A DNA stretch of 38,416 nucleotides from a virus. Positions 33,210 through 38,416 of the stretch are shown piece by piece; positions within the stretch are counted from its first letter, which is position 1, and every line of letters starts with the position of its first letter. The stretch lies in IMG/VR virus record IMGVR_UViG_3300027963_000144, positions 1 through 38,416 of that record. One strand, 5' to 3'. Below the pieces are notes generated by a model. That model did not search any database. It saw only the letters and a program-made list of their open reading frames with translations, and was not told the DNA's origin. Both the position numbers and the translations under genes were made by a program.

Positions 33210-33242
33210 CGAATATTTTGCTAGGCGGTTGATTTTTGTTTT
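33205..33242 (+). terminator. Weak terminator-like hairpin with T-rich tract
   Basis: CTTAGC (33205-33210) pairs with GCTAGG (33220-33225), six pairs with one G-U, and is followed within three bases by a T-rich stretch up to about 33242. The stem is weak. In the same tract TTGATT (33229-33234) and TATCGT (33251-33256), 16 bases apart, make a poor sigma70-like match that could start the next gene. Confidence 0.35.
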
Positions 33243-33263
33243 CAGGCGCGTATCGTAAAGTTA

Positions 33264-33287
33264 GCCGGCACGGAATTAGCCGCCGGC
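33264..33287 (+). promoter_or_regulatory. GC-rich hairpin in the leader of the 33304 gene
   Basis: GCCGGC at 33264-33269 and again at 33282-33287 form a six-pair stem around a 12-base loop, ending 4 bases before AGGAGGA. It could modulate access to the ribosome binding site. Confidence 0.4.
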
Positions 33288-33303
33288 ACAGCAGGAGGAA
33301 CGT

Positions 33304-34155
33304 ATGGCAAAGAAGACAGAGGTTGGTGGATTCATCAGCCCTGCAAACTTGTGGGGAAAACCGCTGCCCAATCTGAGCGGCAGCAAACCAGCCCCAGTAA
33401 AAGAAGCGAAGAAGGAAGAAAGGACAAAACGGATGTTGGCCGACGAAGATGACGATACCGACTCGGACGTCGATGCTGAGCTTGAAGAGTCAGAAGTAGT
33501 TGCCGAAGACGGAACTGAACTTCTGGAAGAAGATGGTGATGACGAAGCGTATCTCGAAGATGAAGCTGAAGAAGCTGATGACGAAGAAGACGCCGAAGAA
33601 GAAGTTGATGGTTACGCACCCGAAGACGGCGACGTTGCCGAAGACGGTGAAGTCGAAGCCGAAGTGGCTGAAGACGAAGATTCCGCGCCAGCTCCCGTAA
33701 CCGCTGGCGCAAAAAAGAAGGTATCCAACATGTCCGAGAAGAAAAGCGGCGCTGACCACATCCGTGACGAGATTGCAAAGCGGAAGGCCTCTGGCGATTC
33801 CGTTCGTGGTGTCGATATTGTCGCCGCCCTTGCCAAGCGGAAGATCGAAGTCAGCCCGGCGCAAGTAAGCCAGCTGTTGAAGAAGGCCGGTTTGGGCGGC
33901 GCCTCGCGCGGCGGCAAGAAGCTCGTCGCTGCGGGCGAGGACAAGAGCCGCGTAGCCAACAAGGTCAAGAAGACCACGGCGGAGACGCAGCGTGTTGCGC
34001 CCAAGGCCCGTCCGGCAACCGGCACTGTGTCCGCGCTGCCCATGGATCAGTTGAAGGCCGCTTCCGCGTTCCTCGCGGCCTGCGGCGGCTGCTATGACTC
34101 GGCAGGCGAGATCCTGTCGGCCCATAAGCAGCTCGGCGCCATGATGGCGCACTGA
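33304..34155 (+). CDS. Acidic protein with planctomycete-type HTH-like domain
   Basis: A 283-residue protein with AGGAGGA 6-12 bases before ATG 33304. Residues about 47-127 are almost all Asp/Glu. Residues about 149-195 (DHIRDEIAKRKASG, then VRGVDIVAALAKRKIEVSPAQVSQLLKKAG) resemble a small helical domain I associate with Planctomycetes (the E-I-V-A-A-L-x-x-x-G-I-x-V-S-P-x-x-V-S pattern), probably DNA-binding, followed by a basic linker and a C-terminal helix (DQLKAASAFLAACGGCYDSAGEILSAHKQL) of the type that follows it in those proteins. It may bind DNA, with the acidic part acting as a charge partner. This is one of the best hints about the host. Confidence 0.6.
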   Translation: MAKKTEVGGFISPANLWGKPLPNLSGSKPAPVKEAKKEERTKRMLADEDDDTDSDVDAELEESEVVAEDGTELLEEDGDDEAYLEDEAEEADDEEDAEEEVDGYAPEDGDVAEDGEVEAEVAEDEDSAPAPVTAGAKKKVSNMSEKKSGADHIRDEIAKRKASGDSVRGVDIVAALAKRKIEVSPAQVSQLLKKAGLGGASRGGKKLVAAGEDKSRVANKVKKTTAETQRVAPKARPATGTVSALPMDQLKAASAFLAACGGCYDSAGEILSAHKQLGAMMAH

Positions 34156-34181
34156 GCGTAGTACCCACGTGTCCACTCGCT

Positions 34182-34239
34182 CGCCGCCCTTGGTCTTGCC
34201 CCGCACTGATAAAGCGGCAAGCATACCCCAAGGGCGGCG
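34182..34239 (+). promoter_or_regulatory. 12-base-pair inverted repeat after the 33304 gene
   Basis: CGCCGCCCTTGG (34182-34193) pairs perfectly with CCAAGGGCGGCG (34228-34239), and CTTGCC/GGCAAG can pair inside it. It lies 27 bases after the stop. The following bases are not a U-run, so a processing or protein-binding structure is as likely as a terminator. Confidence 0.6.
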
Positions 34240-34261
34240 GCGGGCCGGATATCTTTATCGC

Positions 34262-34280
34262 GTCGGACACGCTGTCCGAT
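34262..34280 (+). promoter_or_regulatory. Perfect short hairpin in the 34156-34317 gap
   Basis: TCGGACA (34263-34269) pairs with TGTCCGA (34273-34279) around the loop CGC, with one flanking G-U. The stem is GC-rich and compact. Confidence 0.6.
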
Positions 34281-34285
34281 AGCCC

Positions 34286-34305
34286 GCAATTCCAGCTGGA
34301 ATTGC
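34286..34305. promoter_or_regulatory. 20-base perfect palindrome before the 34318 gene
   Basis: GCAATTCCAG followed directly by CTGGAATTGC, a perfect palindrome with no spacer, three bases upstream of the AGGAG ribosome binding site (34309-34313). Perfect palindromes of this length are typical of operator sites for dimeric proteins; the bound protein is unknown. Confidence 0.55.
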
Positions 34306-34317
34306 TTAGGAGTTCCC

Positions 34318-34602
34318 ATGGCGACAGCCGTATGCCCCACCGGGTCGGCGGAAGCGTGTAACCGCGTTTTCCCGGCCGGCACTATCAAACGAATTCACGT
34401 TAATCAGCACATCATTCGCAGCAACAAAAAGACGGGCGCCAAAGAAGCAGTCACAACTATTCAGTGGCGCAACAAGTCATACCGCTGCGGCACAGTTGAA
34501 ATTCGTGGTCCGTCAAAAGTTTTTTACTCGCCAGACAAGCCGCTGAGTTGCGGCGCACATGTCTGGGTTGAAACAACTGCACTAGTTATAGGGTGCTCAT
34601 GA
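34318..34602 (+). CDS. Conserved small phage/plasmid hypothetical protein
   Basis: A 94-residue protein with AGGAG 5-9 bases before ATG 34318. The pattern IKRIHVNQHIIRSNKKTG, then CGTVEIRGPSKVFYSPDKPLSCGAHVWVET, matches an uncharacterised family I have seen in phages and plasmids, in which the x-V-N-Q-H-x-I-R-x-N-x-K-T-G and P-x-K-P-L-S-C-G-A-x-V-W-x-E-T segments are constant. Four cysteines occur. It is preceded by three inverted repeats and overlaps the next gene by 4 bases. Its function is unknown. Confidence 0.6.
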   Translation: MATAVCPTGSAEACNRVFPAGTIKRIHVNQHIIRSNKKTGAKEAVTTIQWRNKSYRCGTVEIRGPSKVFYSPDKPLSCGAHVWVETTALVIGCS

Positions 34603-34907
34603 AGTACACCGATGACGAACACGCAGCTGACAAAGAACGCATCTTGACAGCGCTCGACAAAATAAAAGAGCTGAGCGCAGAGTATGCAGACGTTATTGCT
34701 ATCCCGGAAGTGGTTACGCTCCACGATATTACTGAGTATCGGCTGGACACACCTGCCGGGCCGAAACAATTTAAAGTCGCTTATAACCGCGCAACAGCCG
34801 TAGATGTTTTGCAGTGTTTTACTAACAACGATTACATCACGCCAGAAGAGTTTGAATGCACTATCGTTTTTGGGCTTCAAGATCCCTTTAGAACAAAAAG
34901 AAGGTAA
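34599..34907 (+). CDS. Hypothetical protein
   Basis: ATG 34599 is chosen because it overlaps the preceding TGA as ATGA; the GTG two codons earlier is possible. The 102-residue product is acidic and mixed alpha/beta, with a helical N-terminus (DDEHAADKERILTALDKIKELSAEY) and a central IAIPEVVTLHDITEYRLDTPAGPK segment. One cysteine and no membrane helix. It ends 2 bases before the DUF1257 gene, so it is probably in the same operon as the AAA+ module, although I have no evidence that it works with it. Confidence 0.5.
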   Translation: MKYTDDEHAADKERILTALDKIKELSAEYADVIAIPEVVTLHDITEYRLDTPAGPKQFKVAYNRATAVDVLQCFTNNDYITPEEFECTIVFGLQDPFRTKRR

Positions 34908-34909
34908 CA

Positions 34910-35272
34910 ATGTCACATATTGCACAAATCAAGACAGAAGTTCGTGACGCTGAAGCCGTGGCGGCAGCATGCCGCCGGCTTGGGCTGGAGCAGCCCACCA
35001 TGGACACGTTCGGTGTCTACGTGGTCCAGCGTACCGGTCTGGGCGTGAAGCTCCCCGGCTGGAACTATCCGGTTGTCTGCAACCTCGAAACCGGCGCCGT
35101 CGATTTCGACAACTACAACGGCCACTGGGGCGACCAGAAGGAACTCGACAAGTTCCTGCAGGCGTATGCCGTCGAGAAGGCGATTCATGAAGCCCAGAAG
35201 GGCGGCTATTCGGTATACGAGCAGATTCTGGAAGACGGTTCGATCAAGCTTAACATAAATGTGGAGGGTTGA
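34910..35272 (+). CDS. DUF1257 family (Ycf35-like) protein
   Basis: A 120-residue protein with AAGG 5-8 bases before ATG 34910. MSHIAQIKTEVRDAEAVAAACRRLGL, then FGVYVVQRTG, VDFDNYNGHWGD, KELDKFLQAYAVEKA and the C-terminal YEQILEDGSIKLNINVEG match DUF1257, including M-S-H-x-x-x-I-x-T at the start and the E-D-G-S-I-K-L end. DUF1257 (Ycf35 in plastids and cyanobacteria) has no settled function. It is followed by DUF2997 and a Ycf46-like ATPase, the same combination I recall from Planctomycetes and cyanobacteria. Here it is in a phage genome and has high-GC codon use. Confidence 0.8.
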   Translation: MSHIAQIKTEVRDAEAVAAACRRLGLEQPTMDTFGVYVVQRTGLGVKLPGWNYPVVCNLETGAVDFDNYNGHWGDQKELDKFLQAYAVEKAIHEAQKGGYSVYEQILEDGSIKLNINVEG

Positions 35273-35277
35273 TACAC

Positions 35278-35469
35278 ATGAGCAAGACCATTCAGATCAC
35301 CATCTCGCCCAAGGGCGAAACGAAGATTGAGACTCAGGGTTTCACGGGCAGCTCGTGTCAGGACGCAACCCGCGCACTGGAAGCGGCGCTTGGCGCCAAG
35401 ACGAGCGACACCATGACTAGCGAATATTACACCGCTAGCAACGAGCAGACGAACGAGATCGAAAACTAA
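35278..35469 (+). CDS. DUF2997 family protein
   Basis: ATG 35278 follows GGAGGG at 11-16 bases; the frame is open a few codons earlier but that start lacks a site. The 63-residue product reads SKTIQITISPKGETKIETQGF, then GSSCQDATRALEAALGAKT, matching DUF2997: a short beta hairpin followed by the G-x-S-C-x-x-x-T-x-x-L-E-x-x-L-G helix. The protein is known only as a partner of DUF1257 and Ycf46-like ATPases. It lies between them here, in the usual order. Confidence 0.78.
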   Translation: MSKTIQITISPKGETKIETQGFTGSSCQDATRALEAALGAKTSDTMTSEYYTASNEQTNEIEN

Positions 35470-35485
35470 TTAACAAAGGAACCAC

Positions 35486-36973
35486 ATGTCGCTCGAAAAA
35501 GAAATCATGGAGTTGGTCTGCGCCGGCTTTTCCGGCATCTGGGTTGAGTCACAGGAGTGTGACGACGCCATCGACTCTATCCGCAAGCTTGCAGACGAAA
35601 AGGACTGGGGCTTTGATGTATGGGACATCGACCGCGAGCTGTATTCCGCCGCGGTAAAGGCGCCCGGTCCTGTCGAGGCGCTGAAATATCTGGATCAGCC
35701 GCCGCAGAAAAGCCAGACTATTTTTGTGCTCAAGAATTTCCATCGGTTCCTTGGCAATCCGCAGGTGCTGCAGACGCTGGCCAATCGGCTGGTGACGGGC
35801 AAGAGCAAGGGCCAGCATATTGTTATCATGGCCCCGGTGGTCGCCCTCCAGCCCGAGGTCGAGAAGCTGTTCACGGTTATTCACCATGAACTGCCTGACC
35901 GCGCGCAGCTGACGTCGCTGTGCGGCACGCTGTTCGGGCCTGACTCGGAGTTCAAGAAACCGGCTGACGCAGACGTGCAGGTCGTGGTCGACGCCGCCAA
36001 GGGTTTGACACGGCAGGAGGCCGAGGATGCGTTCGCCCTGTCGCTGGTGCGTAATAAGAAGCTCACCGCCGACACGATCTGGACGATCAAGGCACAGACG
36101 CTAGAGAAGAGCGGCACGCTGTCGCTTTATCGTGGCGACGCTGACTTTGAGAATCTGGGCGGCCTTGAGAACCTGAAGAAATTCTGCCTGCGCGCCATGC
36201 GTCGACAGGGTGAGACGAACGTCGACAAGCGACCCAAGGGCGTGCTCCTGCTGTCGCCTCCGGGCTGCGGCAAGTCCCAGTTCGCCAAGGCGCTGGGCAA
36301 CGAGGTGGGGCGTCCGACCGTCATGCTCGACTTCGGTAGCCTGATGGGTAAGTTCGTGGGCGAGTCCGAGGGCAACATGCGCCGGGCTCTCAAGCAAGTC
36401 GACGCCATGGCACCATGCGTGCTGTTCGTCGACGAGATCGAGAAGGGTCTGGCCGGCGTCGCTAGCGGCGGCGCGAATGACTCTGGCGTCTCTGCCCGGC
36501 TGTTCGGCACGCTGCTGACGTGGCTCAACGACCACACCAGCGACGTGTTCTTCATCGGCACCTGCAATGACGCCAGCCAGCTGCCGGCGCCGTTCGCACG
36601 CGCCGAGCGTTTCGACGGTGTGTTCTTCGTAGATCTGCCGGCCGCCGAGCAGCGGGCGGCAATCTGGGATATCTATCTCGACCACTTTGGTCTGGACAAG
36701 GGCCAAGCCAAGCCCGACGATTCCAACTGGACCGGTGCCGAGATCAAGTCGTGCTGCCGCTTGGCAGCGCTGCTTGAAATCCCACTCGTCGAGTCGGCCC
36801 AGAATGTCGTGCCGGTGTCTGTAACATCGGCCGAGCAGATCGAGCATCTGCGCAACTGGGCAGAAGGTCGTTGCCTGTCTGCCGACAACAAGGGTATTTA
36901 CACCCGAGTCGGCAAGCCGGTGCAGCAGCCGACCACCCGACGCCGGATGGTCAACGGTTCGTCCGCGAACTGA
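35486..36973 (+). CDS. Ycf46-like AAA+ ATPase
   Basis: A 495-residue AAA+ ATPase with AAAGGA 9-14 bases before ATG 35486. The N-terminal 140 residues have the Ycf46 layout (GIWVESQECDDAIDSI; IFVLKNFHRFLGNPQVLQTLANRL; IVIMAPVVALQPEVEKLF), and GLTRQEAEDAFALSL (173-187) is the typical linker. In the ATPase domain Walker A is PPGCGKS (258-264), Walker B FVDE (314-317), sensor 1 Asn361, and ARAERFD (371-377) has candidate arginine fingers. All catalytic residues are intact. Such ATPases remodel or unfold protein partners; DUF1257 and DUF2997 next door are likely co-factors. The substrate is unknown. Confidence 0.85.
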   Translation: MSLEKEIMELVCAGFSGIWVESQECDDAIDSIRKLADEKDWGFDVWDIDRELYSAAVKAPGPVEALKYLDQPPQKSQTIFVLKNFHRFLGNPQVLQTLANRLVTGKSKGQHIVIMAPVVALQPEVEKLFTVIHHELPDRAQLTSLCGTLFGPDSEFKKPADADVQVVVDAAKGLTRQEAEDAFALSLVRNKKLTADTIWTIKAQTLEKSGTLSLYRGDADFENLGGLENLKKFCLRAMRRQGETNVDKRPKGVLLLSPPGCGKSQFAKALGNEVGRPTVMLDFGSLMGKFVGESEGNMRRALKQVDAMAPCVLFVDEIEKGLAGVASGGANDSGVSARLFGTLLTWLNDHTSDVFFIGTCNDASQLPAPFARAERFDGVFFVDLPAAEQRAAIWDIYLDHFGLDKGQAKPDDSNWTGAEIKSCCRLAALLEIPLVESAQNVVPVSVTSAEQIEHLRNWAEGRCLSADNKGIYTRVGKPVQQPTTRRRMVNGSSAN

Positions 36974-36979
36974 TAGTTA

Positions 36980-37016
36980 CAGCGTTGGCAACTGTGCAGT
37001 TGCAGCGCTGAGTTTT
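36980..37016 (+). terminator. Intrinsic-terminator-like hairpin after the AAA+ gene
   Basis: CAGCG (36980-36984) pairs with CGCTG (37006-37010), with an inner perfect GCAACT/AGTTGC stem around GTGC, and is followed by AGTTTT. The T-run is short, so efficiency may be partial; the next gene begins 20 bases later. Confidence 0.55.
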
Positions 37017-37036
37017 AAATAACAAAAAGGGGAAAC

Positions 37037-37987
37037 ATGTCCACAGAGACTGAAACAACACAAACGCCCGCCGAAGCCAGCGTTAACGGCACAGCTCGTG
37101 AAATGCGCCAAAGCATGGGCGCCGTCAAGCTTGCGTTCTCGTGGCTGGGTACGCACCGCAAACTGTCGGATGCGCAGACCACGCAGGCAGCAAGTAGCTT
37201 CGACGCGGCGGCGGATCTCGTTTCGGCTTCAAAGAAGCTGATCGATACAAAGCACCCGGCCTACAAAGCCGTTACGGCTATCAAGCATCAGGCCTCAGCC
37301 TATTGGCGCGGCATGACCCTGCCCTATCCGCAGGAAGGCGTGCGGCTTATTCGACAGGCAGACGTCGAGGCGTTCGAAACCAAGATGCGAGAGTTCAAAG
37401 ATCAGCTCTCCGCGGCCGCTGCAAACCTGCAGCTGGAATACGAGGCTATCAAGGTTGCTGCCCGCGAAAAGCTGGGTCAGCTGTATAACCCGTCTGACTA
37501 TCCGGCGACTCTGGAAGGCATGTTTACCATTTCGTGGGAGTATCCGCCCGTCGAGCCGCCGCGGTATCTCATGAACTTCAACCCCGAGCTGTATGAGCAG
37601 GAGCAAAACCGGGTACAGCAGCGCTTCGAGAACGCTGTCACCATGGCCGAGGAAGCGTTTGCCGAGCAGCTGTCTGACATGGTGTCGCACCTAATCGAGC
37701 GGCTGGCCGATAACCCAGACGGGACGCAGAAGAAATTCCGCTCCACGGCTGTCGATAACTTCAAGGAGTTCTATGAGAACTTCCGCAAGATGAATGTGCG
37801 GTCGAACCCGCAGCTGGAATCGCTTATCTCGCAGGCCAGCAACCTCGTCAGCGGCGTCAGCGCTCAAGAGCTTCGCACCGATAAGTCGCTGCGGCAGAAC
37901 CTGACTGCGCAGATGTCAAATCTGCAAACTGCGCTGAACAGCGTAATTGTCGACGCGCCACGTCGTCGCATCATAAGCATGGAGTAA
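37037..37987 (+). CDS. DUF3150-like protein
   Basis: A 316-residue protein with AAGGGG 4-9 bases before ATG 37037. The segment VKLAFSWLGTHRKLSDAQ followed by LVSASKKLIDTKHPAYKAVTAIKHQASAYWRGM, then a long helical coil (EAFETKMREFKDQLSAAAANLQLEYEAIKVAA), resembles DUF3150 proteins, which often sit beside MoxR/CobS-type AAA+ ATPases. The C-terminal third (VQQRFENAVTMAEEAFAEQLSDMVSHLIERL and later helices) is also helical. With the ATPase directly upstream, it is a likely adaptor or substrate of the AAA+ machine; that link is inferred. Family assignment is from pattern memory and moderately sure. Confidence 0.5.
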   Translation: MSTETETTQTPAEASVNGTAREMRQSMGAVKLAFSWLGTHRKLSDAQTTQAASSFDAAADLVSASKKLIDTKHPAYKAVTAIKHQASAYWRGMTLPYPQEGVRLIRQADVEAFETKMREFKDQLSAAAANLQLEYEAIKVAAREKLGQLYNPSDYPATLEGMFTISWEYPPVEPPRYLMNFNPELYEQEQNRVQQRFENAVTMAEEAFAEQLSDMVSHLIERLADNPDGTQKKFRSTAVDNFKEFYENFRKMNVRSNPQLESLISQASNLVSGVSAQELRTDKSLRQNLTAQMSNLQTALNSVIVDAPRRRIISME

Positions 37988-37989
37988 AC

Positions 37990-38416
37990 ATGTCAGAAGT
38001 CGTTTCACCGGCGCCGGAGCTGGAGTCAGAAACTCCGGCGCCGGCGGCCAAGAAGCCCCGCAAAGTGCGGGCACCGAAACATGATTTCAAAGATGGCCGG
38101 GGCAAGGTATTCGCGCACCGGCATGTAAATGGCAACGGTTGGGTCGAGGACACGGCCAAGGTTTCTGATACGGTATTTGTAAGCAAGCTGGCGCAGGTAT
38201 ATCAAAACGCTGTGGTCGAGGGAAACGCCAGAATTAGAGATCGCGCAAATGTAGCCGGCAGTGCCTATGTTCGCGACGCTGCCGAAGTGCGTAACCTTGG
38301 TTTTGTTGGCGGCAACACCATGCTGTACGACGACTCCAAGGTTACTGAAAAAGCAGCGGTCTACGGCGGCACGATCTGCGGCACAAGCATGATCAAGGGT
38401 AACGCCACGATCCGCG
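37990..38416 (+). CDS. Hexapeptide-repeat (left-handed beta-helix) protein, 3' end outside window
   Basis: The frame opens at ATG 37990, 2 bases after the previous stop, and runs to the end of the window without a stop, so only the first 142 codons are seen. The first 35 residues are Pro/Ala/Lys-rich and disordered. From about residue 50 (WVEDTAKVSDTVFVSKLAQV) the chain shows hexad steps such as NAVVEGNARIRDRANVAGSA, then AYVRDAAEVRN, NTMLYDDSKV and KGNATI, typical of a left-handed beta-helix. Such helices form trimeric enzymes (acyltransferases) or structural rods; no catalytic His is visible in this part. It may be co-transcribed with the upstream DUF3150-like gene. Confidence 0.75.
   Translation, partial: MSEVVSPAPELESETPAPAAKKPRKVRAPKHDFKDGRGKVFAHRHVNGNGWVEDTAKVSDTVFVSKLAQVYQNAVVEGNARIRDRANVAGSAYVRDAAEVRNLGFVGGNTMLYDDSKVTEKAAVYGGTICGTSMIKGNATIR

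Noticed and set aside
33229-33256. Sigma70-type promoter TTGATT-16-TATCGT
   Set aside because: Only four of six bases match in each box and the spacing is short; it is mentioned under the terminator-like site but not listed as a promoter.
33490-34224. Long minus-strand frame opposite the acidic protein
   Set aside because: It arises because GAA/GAC/GAT codons read as Phe, Val, Ile and Leu codons on the other strand; no start site or family features.
1-38416. Integrase, transposase, toxin-antitoxin or restriction system
   Set aside because: None of the reading frames shows the catalytic motifs of these families, so no lysogeny module, IS element or defence system is called.

Overview
The window is part of the genome of a large tailed bacteriophage (Caudoviricetes), or a prophage of one. 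The main evidence is a large terminase subunit (29589-31502, minus strand), a run of virion fibre and adhesin genes (1-15665), a Thr tRNA, a CHC2-type primase-like protein and about 50 closely packed genes, many overlapping by 1-35 bases. There is no integrase, IS element, rRNA or CRISPR array. Genes end and begin so tightly that no gene-free stretch exceeds 300 bases; the longest gaps (147-173 bases) are filled with inverted repeats. The host is not named by any single gene. The acidic HTH-like protein at 33304-34155 and the DUF1257/DUF2997/Ycf46-type module at 34910-36973 resemble families I associate with Planctomycetes (the module also with cyanobacteria), so a planctomycete-type host is my best guess, at low to moderate confidence.

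Layout. (1) 1-15665, plus strand: virion periphery genes. They comprise a partial gene, two structural-type proteins, then five consecutive paralogues that share an N-terminal R-Y-P-L type motif and an I-N-G-x-x-P-D-x-x-G-N type motif. One of the five ends in a lectin-like jelly-roll domain. After them come a 1857-residue protein built of about 15 cysteine-rich repeats plus a 400-residue collagen-like stalk, and a second, 434-residue collagen-like protein. (2) 15717-20521: small hypothetical genes, with hairpin clusters in two intergenic gaps, one embedded minus-strand gene and a phage csrA. (3) 20518-25145: a minus-strand probable virion or assembly gene, the primase-like protein with a decayed P-loop, a D/E-rich acidic protein, a pyrimidine-dimer glycosylase-like protein and tRNA-Thr. 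(4) 25182-29592: a GNAT acetyltransferase, a protein with a C-terminal GIY-YIG-like nuclease domain and a chain of small phage hypotheticals. (5) 29589-31502 minus: terminase. (6) 31501-33209: small proteins, two of them membrane proteins. (7) 33304-38416: an acidic HTH-like protein, two small hypotheticals, DUF1257, DUF2997, a Ycf46-like AAA+ ATPase, a DUF3150-like protein and the start of a left-handed beta-helix (hexapeptide repeat) protein.

How the parts may work together. The first 15.7 kb would build an elaborate host-recognition apparatus. A stem-loop over the start of the 973-2847 gene carries the exact 10-base core of the CsrA consensus, with the start codon in the loop, and the same phage encodes CsrA at 19913-20113; this suggests phage-controlled translation of a virion gene. 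All three minus-strand genes start on a CATG shared with the ATG of the following plus-strand gene, and two of them also end on a CTAG shared with the stop of the preceding plus-strand gene, as if genes had been flipped in place with no spacer. The 35-38 kb genes favour G/C-ending codons more strongly than the fibre genes do.
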